From the NCBI GenBank assembly GCA_002256705.1, contig NQJI01000112.1, forward strand, positions 1 to 5,567: a stretch of 5,567 nt of DNA, given 5' to 3'. Numbering within the stretch: the stretch's first letter is position 1; every line of letters starts with the position of its first letter. Below, one piece after another: positions 1 to 5,567 of this stretch. Origin of the DNA: Methylococcaceae bacterium NSM2-1. Lineage in GTDB: Bacteria > Pseudomonadota > Gammaproteobacteria > Methylococcales > Methylomonadaceae. The notes below the pieces were generated by a model that saw only the letters and a program-made list of their open reading frames with translations, had not been told where the DNA came from and made no database searches. Position numbers and translations under genes: made by a program.

Positions 1-913
1 GCAAAATGCTTTTATCAAATCTGTCCAGATGATAAAAAGTCTTGCCTCCTATCCCTCTGAAATTAATGATAGGGCCATTCACACCGGCTTCTGAGGTGTG
101 GTTGAAAACCACATCCATAATGACGCCTATGTTCGCCTTGTGCAATGCCTTCACTAAATCGCAGAACTCCCGTACATGAGTGCCCTGTTCGGGAGTCACA
201 CAATAACCCGGATGCGGACTGAAAAAACTGTGCGTGCTGTAACCCCAGTAGTTTTTTAAGCCAATATCAGCGGTGTTTATGGGTACATCCTGCTCATCAA
301 AAGCCATAACCGGCAATAATTCAACATGGGTAATGCCCAGTTGTTGAAGATAAGGGATTTTTTCAATCAGACCTGCAAAAGTACCTGGATTGGCCACTTT
401 TGATGAGGGATGCCGGGTGAAGCCACCGACATGCAGTTCATAAACAATCGCTTTTTCGCTGCTGATGCGCAGTGCCTTGTCATCTTCCCAGTCATAGTTA
501 TCATCAACGACAACACAGCGCATGGCCGTGCGACTGTTGTCACCAGGCTGGCATGCCGCTACTCGGCTCCAACGCTTCTGACTCACCGCGCGCGCCCAGG
601 GATCTAGCAGATGTTTGTCCTTTTCGAAACGAAAGCCGGATTCACGGGCATGATATGGCCCGTCCATGCGCCAGACATACCAAGTACCGACCGGCAAATT
701 GCAAACATAAACATGCCAGGAATAAAAAGTCCGGTTGATTTCTTTTTTCAAAGTTATGATTTGAAAAGGTTCATCGCAGTCTGAGCTATCAAACAGTAAC
801 AGTTCGACATGTTCAGCATGACGACTGAAAATGGAGAAATTAACCCCACCGCTATTTAGCTTGGAACCAGGTGGATATGGACTTCCATGTTTTAATTTGT
901 ATTCTTTCTGCAT
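1..913 (-). CDS. glgX: Glycogen debranching enzyme (GH13 isoamylase type), N-terminal part, cut by window edge
   Basis: The reverse strand is open from an ATG at 913 to the left edge and gives 304 residues without a stop. Residues about 10-95 look like the N-terminal CBM48 domain (start LKHGSPYPPGS, then GGVNFSIFSRHAEHVELLLF, followed by the GPYHARESGFRF region). The catalytic barrel begins near residue 155 with YELHVGGFTRHPSS. It continues through NYWGYSTHSFFSPHPGY (221-237) and GH13 region I, DVVFNHT (267-273), whose Asp and His are present. The nucleophile Asp and acid/base Glu lie outside the window. Family members hydrolyse alpha-1,6 branches of glycogen limit dextrins in the cytoplasm. 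An in-frame ATG at 955 would add 14 residues (MKWIASHYKIKEED). I prefer 913 because it has a purine-rich AAGAAGAAG just upstream and matches the usual start of the family, whereas 955 has no visible ribosome site. TreX-like naming is an alternative; the family assignment itself is firm. Confidence 0.92.
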   Translation of the reverse strand, partial: MQKEYKLKHGSPYPPGSKLNSGGVNFSIFSRHAEHVELLLFDSSDCDEPFQIITLKKEINRTFYSWHVYVCNLPVGTWYVWRMDGPYHARESGFRFEKDKHLLDPWARAVSQKRWSRVAACQPGDNSRTAMRCVVVDDNYDWEDDKALRISSEKAIVYELHVGGFTRHPSSKVANPGTFAGLIEKIPYLQQLGITHVELLPVMAFDEQDVPINTADIGLKNYWGYSTHSFFSPHPGYCVTPEQGTHVREFCDLVKALHKANIGVIMDVVFNHTSEAGVNGPIINFRGIGGKTFYHLDRFDKSIL

Positions 914-977
914 ATCTTCTTCTTTTATTTTGTAATGTGAGGCAATCCACTTCATTTTTATTGTACAGGATTGCTTT

Positions 978-993
978 GTTCTCGATTGAGAAC
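978..993. repeat. Perfect dyad GTTCTC-GATT-GAGAAC, possible operator
   Basis: Two perfect 6-bp arms flank a 4-bp centre. The dyad sits just downstream of the candidate glgX -10 element, over the predicted transcription start, a classical repressor position. As RNA it could instead form a short hairpin at the 5' end of the glgX leader. I do not recognise a specific regulator for this motif. Confidence 0.4.
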
Positions 994-997
994 CAGA

Positions 998-1025
998 ATT
1001 TTAATCCTCTATGAGAATGCCTCAA
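998..1025 (-). promoter_or_regulatory. Candidate sigma-70-type promoter for glgX
   Basis: On the minus strand TTGAGG (1020-1025) is followed after 16 bp by TAAAAT (998-1003), a 4/6 and a 5/6 match to the -35 and -10 consensus. The predicted start is near 990, leaving a leader of about 77 nt before the ATG at 913. A 16-bp dyad (978-993) overlaps that start. The assignment rests on consensus match and position only. A second -10-like TATAAT (1064-1069) lies further upstream with a poorer -35 (TTTACT, 1085-1090, 15-bp spacing). Confidence 0.35.
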
Positions 1026-1053
1026 GTTTGAAGTTGACTTTCGCCAGGCGTTT

Positions 1054-1069
1054 TATAATGGTCATTATA
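1054..1069. repeat. 16-bp palindrome TATAATG-GT-CATTATA
   Basis: Perfect 7-bp arms flank a 2-bp centre. Each strand reads TATAAT, so the element could be a -10 box in either direction, an operator over a promoter, or simply an A/T-rich dyad. It lies about 140 bp upstream of the glgX start codon in the gene-free spacer. Confidence 0.4.
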
Positions 1070-1160
1070 TCCTAAGCCTGTGGCAGTAAAGGAAATGTAT
1101 GCAATACTTGCAATATAAAACCTGTTTATGGTTTCTTCAGGTATGTATGAGATGTTCAAT

Positions 1161-1207
1161 AGATTCACCGGTTATCCTATTGTTCCGGGATAGTTCTTTG
1201 TGAATCT
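1161..1207. repeat. Long imperfect hairpin in the spacer
   Basis: Outer arms AGATTCAC (1161-1168) and GTGAATCT (1200-1207) are perfectly complementary. Inside them TATCC (1173-1177) pairs with GGATA (1188-1192) around a 10-nt loop, with an asymmetric internal loop of 4 and 7 nt between the two stems. No T tract follows on either strand, so it is not a typical intrinsic terminator. It could be a structured RNA element or a repeat-family copy. Confidence 0.4.
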
Positions 1208-1333
1208 GCGAAACCAGTGTTGGGGATAAGCTTAGCCTTAATTGATGCGCTATTGAGCGTAAAAACTTATTTGATAACGCTTCAAAACCAGTTTGCCAAA
1301 ACAATAATACTGCAAGTGCTTCTCAGAGGGTCT

Positions 1334-1361
1334 TCAGTTATGCAGATTGCTCTATAACTGA
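1334..1361. repeat. Hairpin-forming inverted repeat downstream of the PhzF gene
   Basis: TCAGTTAT (1334-1341) and ATAACTGA (1354-1361) are perfect 8-bp arms. Inside them a G-T wobble, one C-C mismatch and an A-T and G-C pair close an ATTG tetraloop, so the structure can fold nearly end to end. It lies about 150 bp beyond the PhzF gene stop in the direction of its transcription. There is no U-rich tail, so a role in 3'-end stability or processing is only a possibility. Confidence 0.4.
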
Positions 1362-1362
1362 C

Positions 1363-1377
1363 TGTATTTAAAATACA
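1363..1377. repeat. A/T-rich dyad TGTATT-TAA-AATACA
   Basis: Perfect 6-bp arms flank a 3-bp centre, 1 bp away from the hairpin at 1334-1361. It could be a DNA-binding dyad or part of a compound 3' structure. At this base composition a chance occurrence is also possible. Confidence 0.3.
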
Positions 1378-1510
1378 AGAAGTTGTGTAGATGGCTGAGC
1401 TCATCGGGATCAGTGGTAGATAAATTTTAATGATTTTTTTCTGAAAACTCTGTGCTTATGTAGTCCGTAACTGTGTTTTTAGGTTTAAGGGCGATCTGAT
1501 AATCCCGGAA

Positions 1511-2428
1511 TTAATCGGGTAAAAAAACAGTGCCCTGCGCAAACATGACCGCTTCACCGCCCACTCGCAGCGCTAATTGCTCCTGGCCTTTATTATCCAT
1601 TTCCAGATTCAACACACTTCGTCTCATGTGTGTATCGCCTCTGTCGACGGCAAATGTATGTGTGCCTTTCCGGGTATGCTCAAATGAACACAGGTAGGAC
1701 GCAAAGGCCGGCATTGCATTGCCTATTGGCGGATCTTCGTGAATACCTATACGGGGACCTAGCAGCCGTGCATTAAAATCCGAATCCACAAAAGGTGTTT
1801 TCGGTGCAAACAATAAAATTTCCTGTGCCGCTGTTTGCGGTGCGATGGATTGACTCCAGGCAGAATAATTAAATTTGGCTTTTCTAACCGATTCATAATT
1901 CCAGACAGGTACTATCAAATAGGGGACTCCACAAGACACCAGGCGAGGTGAGTATTTTTTGTGATCGAGTTCCGATTGCTTGATGGATAAGAAACTGGCC
2001 AGTTCTTCATCGGTGGGCGCAAACCGGTCAACTATGGATGAAACTTTACGGCTGAACTGAACAAAAACAGGTTTTCCCTGTTCTGCAGAAATATTGACAT
2101 CAATCGGCCCTACGTTCTGTTCAAATACCACAGGCGTAATCGCTTCCGTTAAGTTGATATCACCACAGATACCCAGTACATAGGCAGTCGCTATAATGGG
2201 ATGCCCTGCAAAATCTATTTCTCCCAGTGGTGAAAAAATACGCATCTTTCGCGTTGTACTTTCACTATCAGGATGAAATACAAATACTGTTTCCGTTAAA
2301 TTCAGTTCCCTGGCTACCAGCTTCATTTGTTGACCGCTTAATCCGTCAGCGTTGGGGAAAACCGCAATCTGGGCGCCATTGAAAAGCTGCGTGGTAAAAA
2401 CATCAGCAATATAATAGTTATAATTCAT
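1511..2428 (-). CDS. PhzF-family epimerase/isomerase-like protein
   Basis: This 305-aa protein has the length and motifs of the PhzF/diaminopimelate-epimerase-like fold. The N-terminus YYIADVFTTQLFNGAQIAVF matches the family's usual opening. The catalytic Glu is E46 in ELNLTETVFV. The GHP motif is at 75-77. The second-lobe Asp motif is EDPPIGNA (231-238), where many relatives read EDPxTGSA. Founding member PhzF isomerises trans-2,3-dihydro-3-hydroxyanthranilate in phenazine synthesis. Most relatives have no known substrate, and no other phenazine gene is visible here, so no reaction is assigned. The start at 2428 lies 4 bp after the nirD stop, with GGA 8 nt upstream. A longer reading from 2482 would add 18 residues overlapping nirD and precede the conserved start, so I reject it. 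The gene is probably the third cistron of the nirBD operon. No signal peptide or membrane segment is seen, so it is likely cytoplasmic. Confidence 0.88.
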   Translation of the reverse strand: MNYNYYIADVFTTQLFNGAQIAVFPNADGLSGQQMKLVARELNLTETVFVFHPDSESTTRKMRIFSPLGEIDFAGHPIIATAYVLGICGDINLTEAITPVVFEQNVGPIDVNISAEQGKPVFVQFSRKVSSIVDRFAPTDEELASFLSIKQSELDHKKYSPRLVSCGVPYLIVPVWNYESVRKAKFNYSAWSQSIAPQTAAQEILLFAPKTPFVDSDFNARLLGPRIGIHEDPPIGNAMPAFASYLCSFEHTRKGTHTFAVDRGDTHMRRSVLNLEMDNKGQEQLALRVGGEAVMFAQGTVFLPD

Positions 2429-2432
2429 AGAG

Positions 2433-2765
2433 TTAATCCGTAATGCTGACTTGAACGCTACCGTTTTCAATGCGAATGGCATAAGCGGGTATTTTTACCG
2501 TTTCATCTTCCAGGCAAACGCCCGTTTTCAGATTGAAATGTTGTTTGTATAAAGGCGAAGCTACAACAGGCTGACCGTTAATATCGCCTATTATGCCACG
2601 CGATAACACATTGGCACACCCGAAAGGATCGTAATTATTAATGGCATAAACGGCTTTATCTTTAGGTATATAAAAAATAGCGACCTGTTGACCTCCAGCC
2701 AACGCGCAAACGCCAGAATCAGGTTGTAAATCATCTACTTTACAAACATCTTGCCACCGGGCCAT
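2433..2765 (-). CDS. nirD: Nitrite reductase [NAD(P)H] small subunit
   Basis: This 110-aa protein has the Rieske-like fold of the NirD family and partners NirB in cytoplasmic reduction of nitrite to ammonium. Recognisable family stretches are NNYDPFGCANVLSRGIIGD (about 43-61) and VVASPLYKQHFNLKTG (67-82). These occupy the places where Rieske proteins carry CxH and CxxH. The iron ligands are absent here (DPF and SPLY instead), as is usual in NirD, so the subunit is not expected to hold a [2Fe-2S] cluster. Four cysteines (8, 20, 50, 84) do not form a ligand pattern. The ATG overlaps the nirB stop by one base (TAATG). It has a strong ribosome site, GGAGG at 2773-2777, 7 nt upstream and inside the nirB 3' end, which suggests coupled translation and balanced subunit levels. 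Confidence 0.95.
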   Translation of the reverse strand: MARWQDVCKVDDLQPDSGVCALAGGQQVAIFYIPKDKAVYAINNYDPFGCANVLSRGIIGDINGQPVVASPLYKQHFNLKTGVCLEDETVKIPAYAIRIENGSVQVSITD

Positions 2766-5302
2766 TACGCCACCTCCACGAGTTTAAAATGTTTCCGTTC
2801 TTCTTCATCAGCGGGACGGATTTGTCCACGTTCTTCGACAAACACCACATTATCATCCGGTTGGTCACTGTTAATAAAGTGACGGAAGCGTTTTAATTTT
2901 GATTCATCTTCAATAGTGGTTTTCCATTCACAGTGATAGGTATCAATGACATGCTGCATTTGTTGTTCTAACTGCTCGCATAACCCAAGTTTGTCATCAA
3001 TCACCACCGATTTAAGATAATCCAGGCCACCTTCCATGTTTTCCATCCACACCGAGGTGCGTTGCAGACGGTCGGCAGTGCGTACATAAAAACTTAAGAA
3101 ACGATCGATATATTTTATCAGGGTTTCTTTATCCAGGCTGGTGGCGAATAAATCCGCATGACGCGGTTTCATACCGCCATTGCCACAGACATACAAATTC
3201 CAGCCGGTTTCTGTGGCTATAACACCGACATCCTTACCCTGGGCTTCTGCACATTCGCGCGTACAACCCGACACGGCAAATTTGATCTTATGCGGTGACC
3301 GCAAGCCTTTATAGCGATTTTCCAGTTCTATTGCCAAACCAACACTGTCATCTACACCATAGCGACACCAGGTGCTGCCGACACAGGATTTAACCGTGCG
3401 CAGGGATTTGCCATAGGCGTGACCGGATTCAAAGCCTGCAGCGATGAGTTCCTCCCAGATATGGGGCAATTGATCGACCCGTGCGCCAAACATATCCACC
3501 CGCTGACCGCCGGTGATTTTGGTATAAAGCTTGTATTTCTTGCCTACCTGGCCCAGAGCAATCAGCATGTCGGGGCTGATTTCACCGCCTGTGATACGCG
3601 GTACGACTGAATAGGTGCCGTCTTTCTGCATATTGGCTAAAAACGTATCATTGGTGTCCTGAAGACCCAGATGTTCTGCTTTCAGTATGTAGTCATTCCA
3701 GTAAGAGGCCAGAATGGAACCGACTGCCGGTTTACAGATCTCACAGCCCCTGCCTTTGCCATGTTTTTCCAGTAACGCATCAAAGGTTCTGATCTCTTCT
3801 ACCCTGATCAGATTGTACAAATCCTGCCGGGTATAGGCAAAATGCTCGCAAATGTCGGTATTCACTTCAAAGCCCTGTTTTGACAGCTCTGAGTTCATCA
3901 CTGATTTTAGTAAGGCCGCACAACCGCCACAGCCGGTCGATGCCTTGGTTTCTGCCTTTAACGCTCCGATAGTGGTGCAGCCTGCTTCAATTGCCTGACA
4001 AACAGCTCCTTTAGTGACATCATAACAAGAACAGATTTGGGCAGACATCGGCAAGGCATCCGGACCTAAACCGACCGATTCATCGGAACGGGGAGGTAAA
4101 ATTAGCGCATCCGGATTTTCCGGCAGTTCAATACCGTTCAGGCAATATTGCAATAACGTACTGTAACCGGAAGCGTCACCGACCAATACAGCGCCCAGCA
4201 ATTGCTTTTTATCCTGACTGACAACCAGACGTTTATAAACTTCGTGATCGCCATTTTGATAGCTGTAAACCAATGCGCCCTGCGTTTTGGCATGAGCATC
4301 ACCGATACTGGCGACATCAACACCCATCAGTTTCAGTTTGGTGCTCATATCCGCGCCGGTAAAGCTGGCTTCATTGCCCGCCAGATCAGCGACAACAGTT
4401 CGCGCCATCGCATAGCCCGGGGCGACCAACCCATATATCATACCATTCCAGAGCGCACATTCACCAATGGCATAAATATCAGGGTCTGAAGTTTTGCATT
4501 GATTGTTTATGACTATGCCGCCTCGCGGACCCACGTCGAGGGCGCAATCACGGGCAATATCATCACGGGGACGTATGCCTGCCGAGAACAATACAATGTC
4601 GGTTTCCAGTTCTTCGCCATCGGCAAAGCACATCTTATTCACACACTGCTCACCGTCTGTAATAAGACTGGTATTTTTGCCGGTATGCACCGTGACGCCC
4701 AAATCTTCAATTTTGCGTCTTAGCATGGCGCCGCCTGCTTCATCCAGCTGAACCGCCATCAAACGAGGGGCAAACTCTACGACGTGTGTTTGCAAACCTA
4801 AATCTTTTAATGCCTTGGCGGCTTCCAGCCCTAACAACCCGCCGCCGACAACAACCCCCACTTTGCCATTTTCAGCCGCTGCAGCCATGGCTTCAAGATC
4901 TTCAATAGTTCGATACACCAGGCACTGCGCCCGGTCATGTCCCGGCACAGGCGGTACAAAAGGATAAGAACCCGTCGCCAGCACCAGCTTGTCATAACGA
5001 ATGGTTAGGCCTTTTTCAGAGGTTACGGTTTTCAAGCGGCGATCAATTTTGACGGCTTTATCACCTATGTGAATGGTGATGCCATGTTGCTCGAAAAAGC
5101 CAGGTTCAACCAGAGACAAATCTTCGGCTGTTTTGCCGGAAAAAAATGCAGAGAGATGGACTCGGTCATAAGCGGCTCTGGGTTCTTCACAAAAAGTGAC
5201 GATTTCATAGTCTTCTTTAACGGGGCTTGCGACCAGGCTGGCCAGAAAATTCTGTCCAACCATGCCATTGCCAATGACGACCAGTGTTTGTTTTGCGCTC
5301 AT
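2765..5302 (-). CDS. nirB: NADH-dependent nitrite reductase large subunit
   Basis: This 845-aa, full-length NirB catalyses six-electron reduction of nitrite to ammonium with NADH, in the cytoplasm together with NirD. In order, the domains are: FAD-binding GNGMVG (11-16), the LATG stretch (108-111), NAD-binding GGGLLGLE (153-160) and a second FAD motif DIYAIGEC (275-282). Next comes a BFD-like [2Fe-2S] domain with C424, C426, C458 and C461. A further CEIC pair lies at 520-523. The C-terminal nitrite/sulfite reductase domains carry siroheme/[4Fe-4S] ligands C640, C646, C680 and C684 (C-x5-C and C-x3-C). All cofactor motifs are intact. The ATG at 5302 has GAGG at 5309-5312, 6 nt upstream. A TTG at 5314 would add MRLH but falls on that ribosome site, so 5302 is chosen. 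The sigma-54 promoter and NtrC-like sites upstream indicate an assimilatory role. Siroheme synthesis and nitrite supply must be encoded elsewhere, since neither is in the window. Confidence 0.96.
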   Translation of the reverse strand: MSAKQTLVVIGNGMVGQNFLASLVASPVKEDYEIVTFCEEPRAAYDRVHLSAFFSGKTAEDLSLVEPGFFEQHGITIHIGDKAVKIDRRLKTVTSEKGLTIRYDKLVLATGSYPFVPPVPGHDRAQCLVYRTIEDLEAMAAAAENGKVGVVVGGGLLGLEAAKALKDLGLQTHVVEFAPRLMAVQLDEAGGAMLRRKIEDLGVTVHTGKNTSLITDGEQCVNKMCFADGEELETDIVLFSAGIRPRDDIARDCALDVGPRGGIVINNQCKTSDPDIYAIGECALWNGMIYGLVAPGYAMARTVVADLAGNEASFTGADMSTKLKLMGVDVASIGDAHAKTQGALVYSYQNGDHEVYKRLVVSQDKKQLLGAVLVGDASGYSTLLQYCLNGIELPENPDALILPPRSDESVGLGPDALPMSAQICSCYDVTKGAVCQAIEAGCTTIGALKAETKASTGCGGCAALLKSVMNSELSKQGFEVNTDICEHFAYTRQDLYNLIRVEEIRTFDALLEKHGKGRGCEICKPAVGSILASYWNDYILKAEHLGLQDTNDTFLANMQKDGTYSVVPRITGGEISPDMLIALGQVGKKYKLYTKITGGQRVDMFGARVDQLPHIWEELIAAGFESGHAYGKSLRTVKSCVGSTWCRYGVDDSVGLAIELENRYKGLRSPHKIKFAVSGCTRECAEAQGKDVGVIATETGWNLYVCGNGGMKPRHADLFATSLDKETLIKYIDRFLSFYVRTADRLQRTSVWMENMEGGLDYLKSVVIDDKLGLCEQLEQQMQHVIDTYHCEWKTTIEDESKLKRFRHFINSDQPDDNVVFVEERGQIRPADEEERKHFKLVEVA

Positions 5303-5308
5303 GTGTAA

Positions 5309-5312
5309 CCTC
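5309..5312 (-). promoter_or_regulatory. nirB ribosome binding site deciding the start
   Basis: GAGG on the minus strand lies 6 nt before the ATG at 5302. It overlaps the TTG that would give the longest ORF, which makes the TTG start unlikely. Confidence 0.75.
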
Positions 5313-5345
5313 AATGACTACGTTAATGCTTTTTCAATACTTATT

Positions 5346-5361
5346 AGCAAGCGATATGCCA
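5346..5361 (-). promoter_or_regulatory. Sigma-54 (-24/-12) promoter of nirB
   Basis: The minus strand reads TGGCATATCGCTTGCT. Against the sigma-54 consensus TGGCACG-N4-TTGCW it differs only at the CG of the -24 block. The invariant GG (5359-5360) and GC (5347-5348) are present with exact spacing. The predicted start is near 5335, giving a leader of about 33 nt that contains the ribosome site. Such a short leader leaves no room for a NasR-type antitermination structure, so control is expected at initiation by an enhancer-binding protein. Confidence 0.82.
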
Positions 5362-5425
5362 TAAATAAAAAACAGCTATCCTTAATGATCTCTTTGAATT
5401 GATAACAAAATACTGGGACTTGTAC

Positions 5426-5440
5426 GCATTAAAATGGTGC
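5426..5440. promoter_or_regulatory. NtrC-like enhancer site, proximal
   Basis: GCATTAAAATGGTGC matches the NtrC consensus GCAC(C/T)-N5-GGTGC with a single mismatch (T for C at position 4). It is centred near 5433, about 98 bp upstream of the predicted nirB start, a typical distance for NtrC enhancers. Confidence 0.72.
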
Positions 5441-5445
5441 GCACT

Positions 5446-5460
5446 TTACTAATCTGGTGC
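5446..5460. promoter_or_regulatory. NtrC-like enhancer site, distal and weaker
   Basis: TTACTAATCTGGTGC keeps a perfect right half-site and 3/5 of the left one. Its centre (5453) is 20 bp, about two helical turns, from the proximal site, so two dimers would lie on nearly the same face. The 8-mer TGGTGCGC is repeated exactly 20 bp apart (5435-5442 and 5455-5462). Confidence 0.55.
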
Positions 5461-5567
5461 GCCTAAGCCAGCCGTAAGAATATTTCGTTACAACATGCTC
5501 ATTCCCGGTGAAAATTATTGAAACAAAGTAACACATGAGAAGTCCGGTGAACTTTAGTTTATGAGTG

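Larger units (their letters stand above)
914..1510. other. Gene-free spacer between the PhzF gene and glgX
   Basis: This stretch of about 600 bp has no ORF that looks like a real gene in any frame; the longest one checked by hand is about 40 codons and lacks a ribosome site. It contains the candidate glgX promoter and five dyads or hairpins listed separately. I see no tRNA, no insertion-sequence ends, and no stem followed by a U tract that would clearly terminate the operon to its right. Confidence 0.6.
5303..5567. other. nirB upstream regulatory region
   Basis: These 265 bp hold the nirB leader, the sigma-54 promoter and two NtrC-like sites, and show no convincing gene. The A/T-rich stretch between promoter and enhancer includes a partial IHF-like match (minus strand TATCAATTCAAAG, 5392-5404, good in the ATCAA half and poor in the TTR half). 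IHF often bends DNA at such promoters, but the match is weak. Beyond 5463 I see no recognisable site or start of a neighbouring gene. Confidence 0.6.

Noticed and set aside
410..738. Two plus-strand ORFs of 65 and 88 codons
   Set aside because: They lie antisense within glgX, whose translation is clearly conserved, and they show no family features.
1100..1115. TGCAATA direct repeat with 9-bp period
   Set aside because: There are only two copies of a 7-mer in A/T-rich spacer DNA, too little to support an iteron or binding array.
1282..1404. 40-codon minus-strand ORF in the spacer
   Set aside because: It has no ribosome site, an unremarkable composition and no recognisable similarity, and it runs through the hairpins. 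It is most likely a chance ORF.
1503..1520. CCCG/CGGG inverted repeat at the PhzF gene stop codon, considered as a terminator
   Set aside because: The stem is only 4 bp with an 8-nt loop and no U tract follows in the direction of transcription.
2429..2482. 18-residue N-terminal extension of the PhzF-family protein starting at 2482
   Set aside because: It overlaps the nirD 3' end by about 50 bp, and the conserved family N-terminus begins at the ATG at 2428, directly after the nirD stop.
2615..2633. Loss of Rieske cluster ligands in NirD as a defect
   Set aside because: NirD proteins generally lack these Cys/His ligands while keeping the fold, so this is normal for the family.
4202..4751. Several plus-strand ORFs of 74 to 95 codons opposite nirB
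   Set aside because: They are antisense shadows of the conserved nirB frame, without ribosome sites or domain patterns.
5303..5314. TTG start giving a 4-residue extension of NirB
   Set aside because: The TTG overlaps the GAGG ribosome site that serves the ATG at 5302, and no separate ribosome site precedes it.
5505..5551. Direct repeat CCGGTGAA (5505-5512 and 5544-5551)
   Set aside because: It is a single short repeat with no further copies in phase and no link to the promoter, so chance is a sufficient explanation.
5433..5566. Minus-strand frame open from the right edge to about 5433
   Set aside because: The short stretch covers the NtrC-like sites, has no protein-like pattern and no ribosome site at its internal ATG. 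It is more likely regulatory DNA than the end of a gene.

Overview
The window holds part of a bacterial chromosome in which every credible gene lies on the minus strand. Read in the direction of transcription (right to left) there is a 265-bp regulatory region, then nirB, nirD and a PhzF-family gene packed as one likely operon, then a roughly 600-bp gene-free spacer, then the 5' part of glgX, which runs off the left edge. The protein sequences look gammaproteobacterial. The moderate G+C, the assimilatory nitrite reductase and the glycogen debranching enzyme would fit an aerobic methanotroph or a relative (Methylococcales), but that placement is an inference from general appearance, not a database result.

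The main unit is nirB (845 aa, FAD/NADH, [2Fe-2S], [4Fe-4S]-siroheme) plus nirD (110 aa, Rieske-fold small subunit), which together form the cytoplasmic NADH-dependent nitrite reductase that makes ammonium. The two genes overlap by one base (TAATG). A 305-aa PhzF-family epimerase/isomerase-like gene starts 4 bp after nirD, so it is probably co-transcribed and co-regulated with nitrite assimilation. Its substrate is unknown.

Upstream of nirB the sequence carries a near-consensus sigma-54 (-24/-12) promoter and, about 100 and 120 bp upstream of the predicted transcription start, two tandem NtrC-like sites spaced exactly 20 bp apart. This points to nitrogen-limitation control of an assimilatory enzyme, rather than the Fnr/NarL control known for the E. 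coli nirB operon.

The spacer between the PhzF gene and glgX has no convincing ORF but is rich in dyad symmetry: two long hairpins, an A/T dyad, a 16-bp palindrome containing TATAAT on both strands, and a GTTCTC/GAGAAC dyad that falls on the predicted start of a sigma-70-like glgX promoter. No classical intrinsic terminator was found after the PhzF gene. The glgX fragment encodes the CBM48 domain and the first part of a GH13 isoamylase-type catalytic domain. The catalytic Asp and Glu lie beyond the window.
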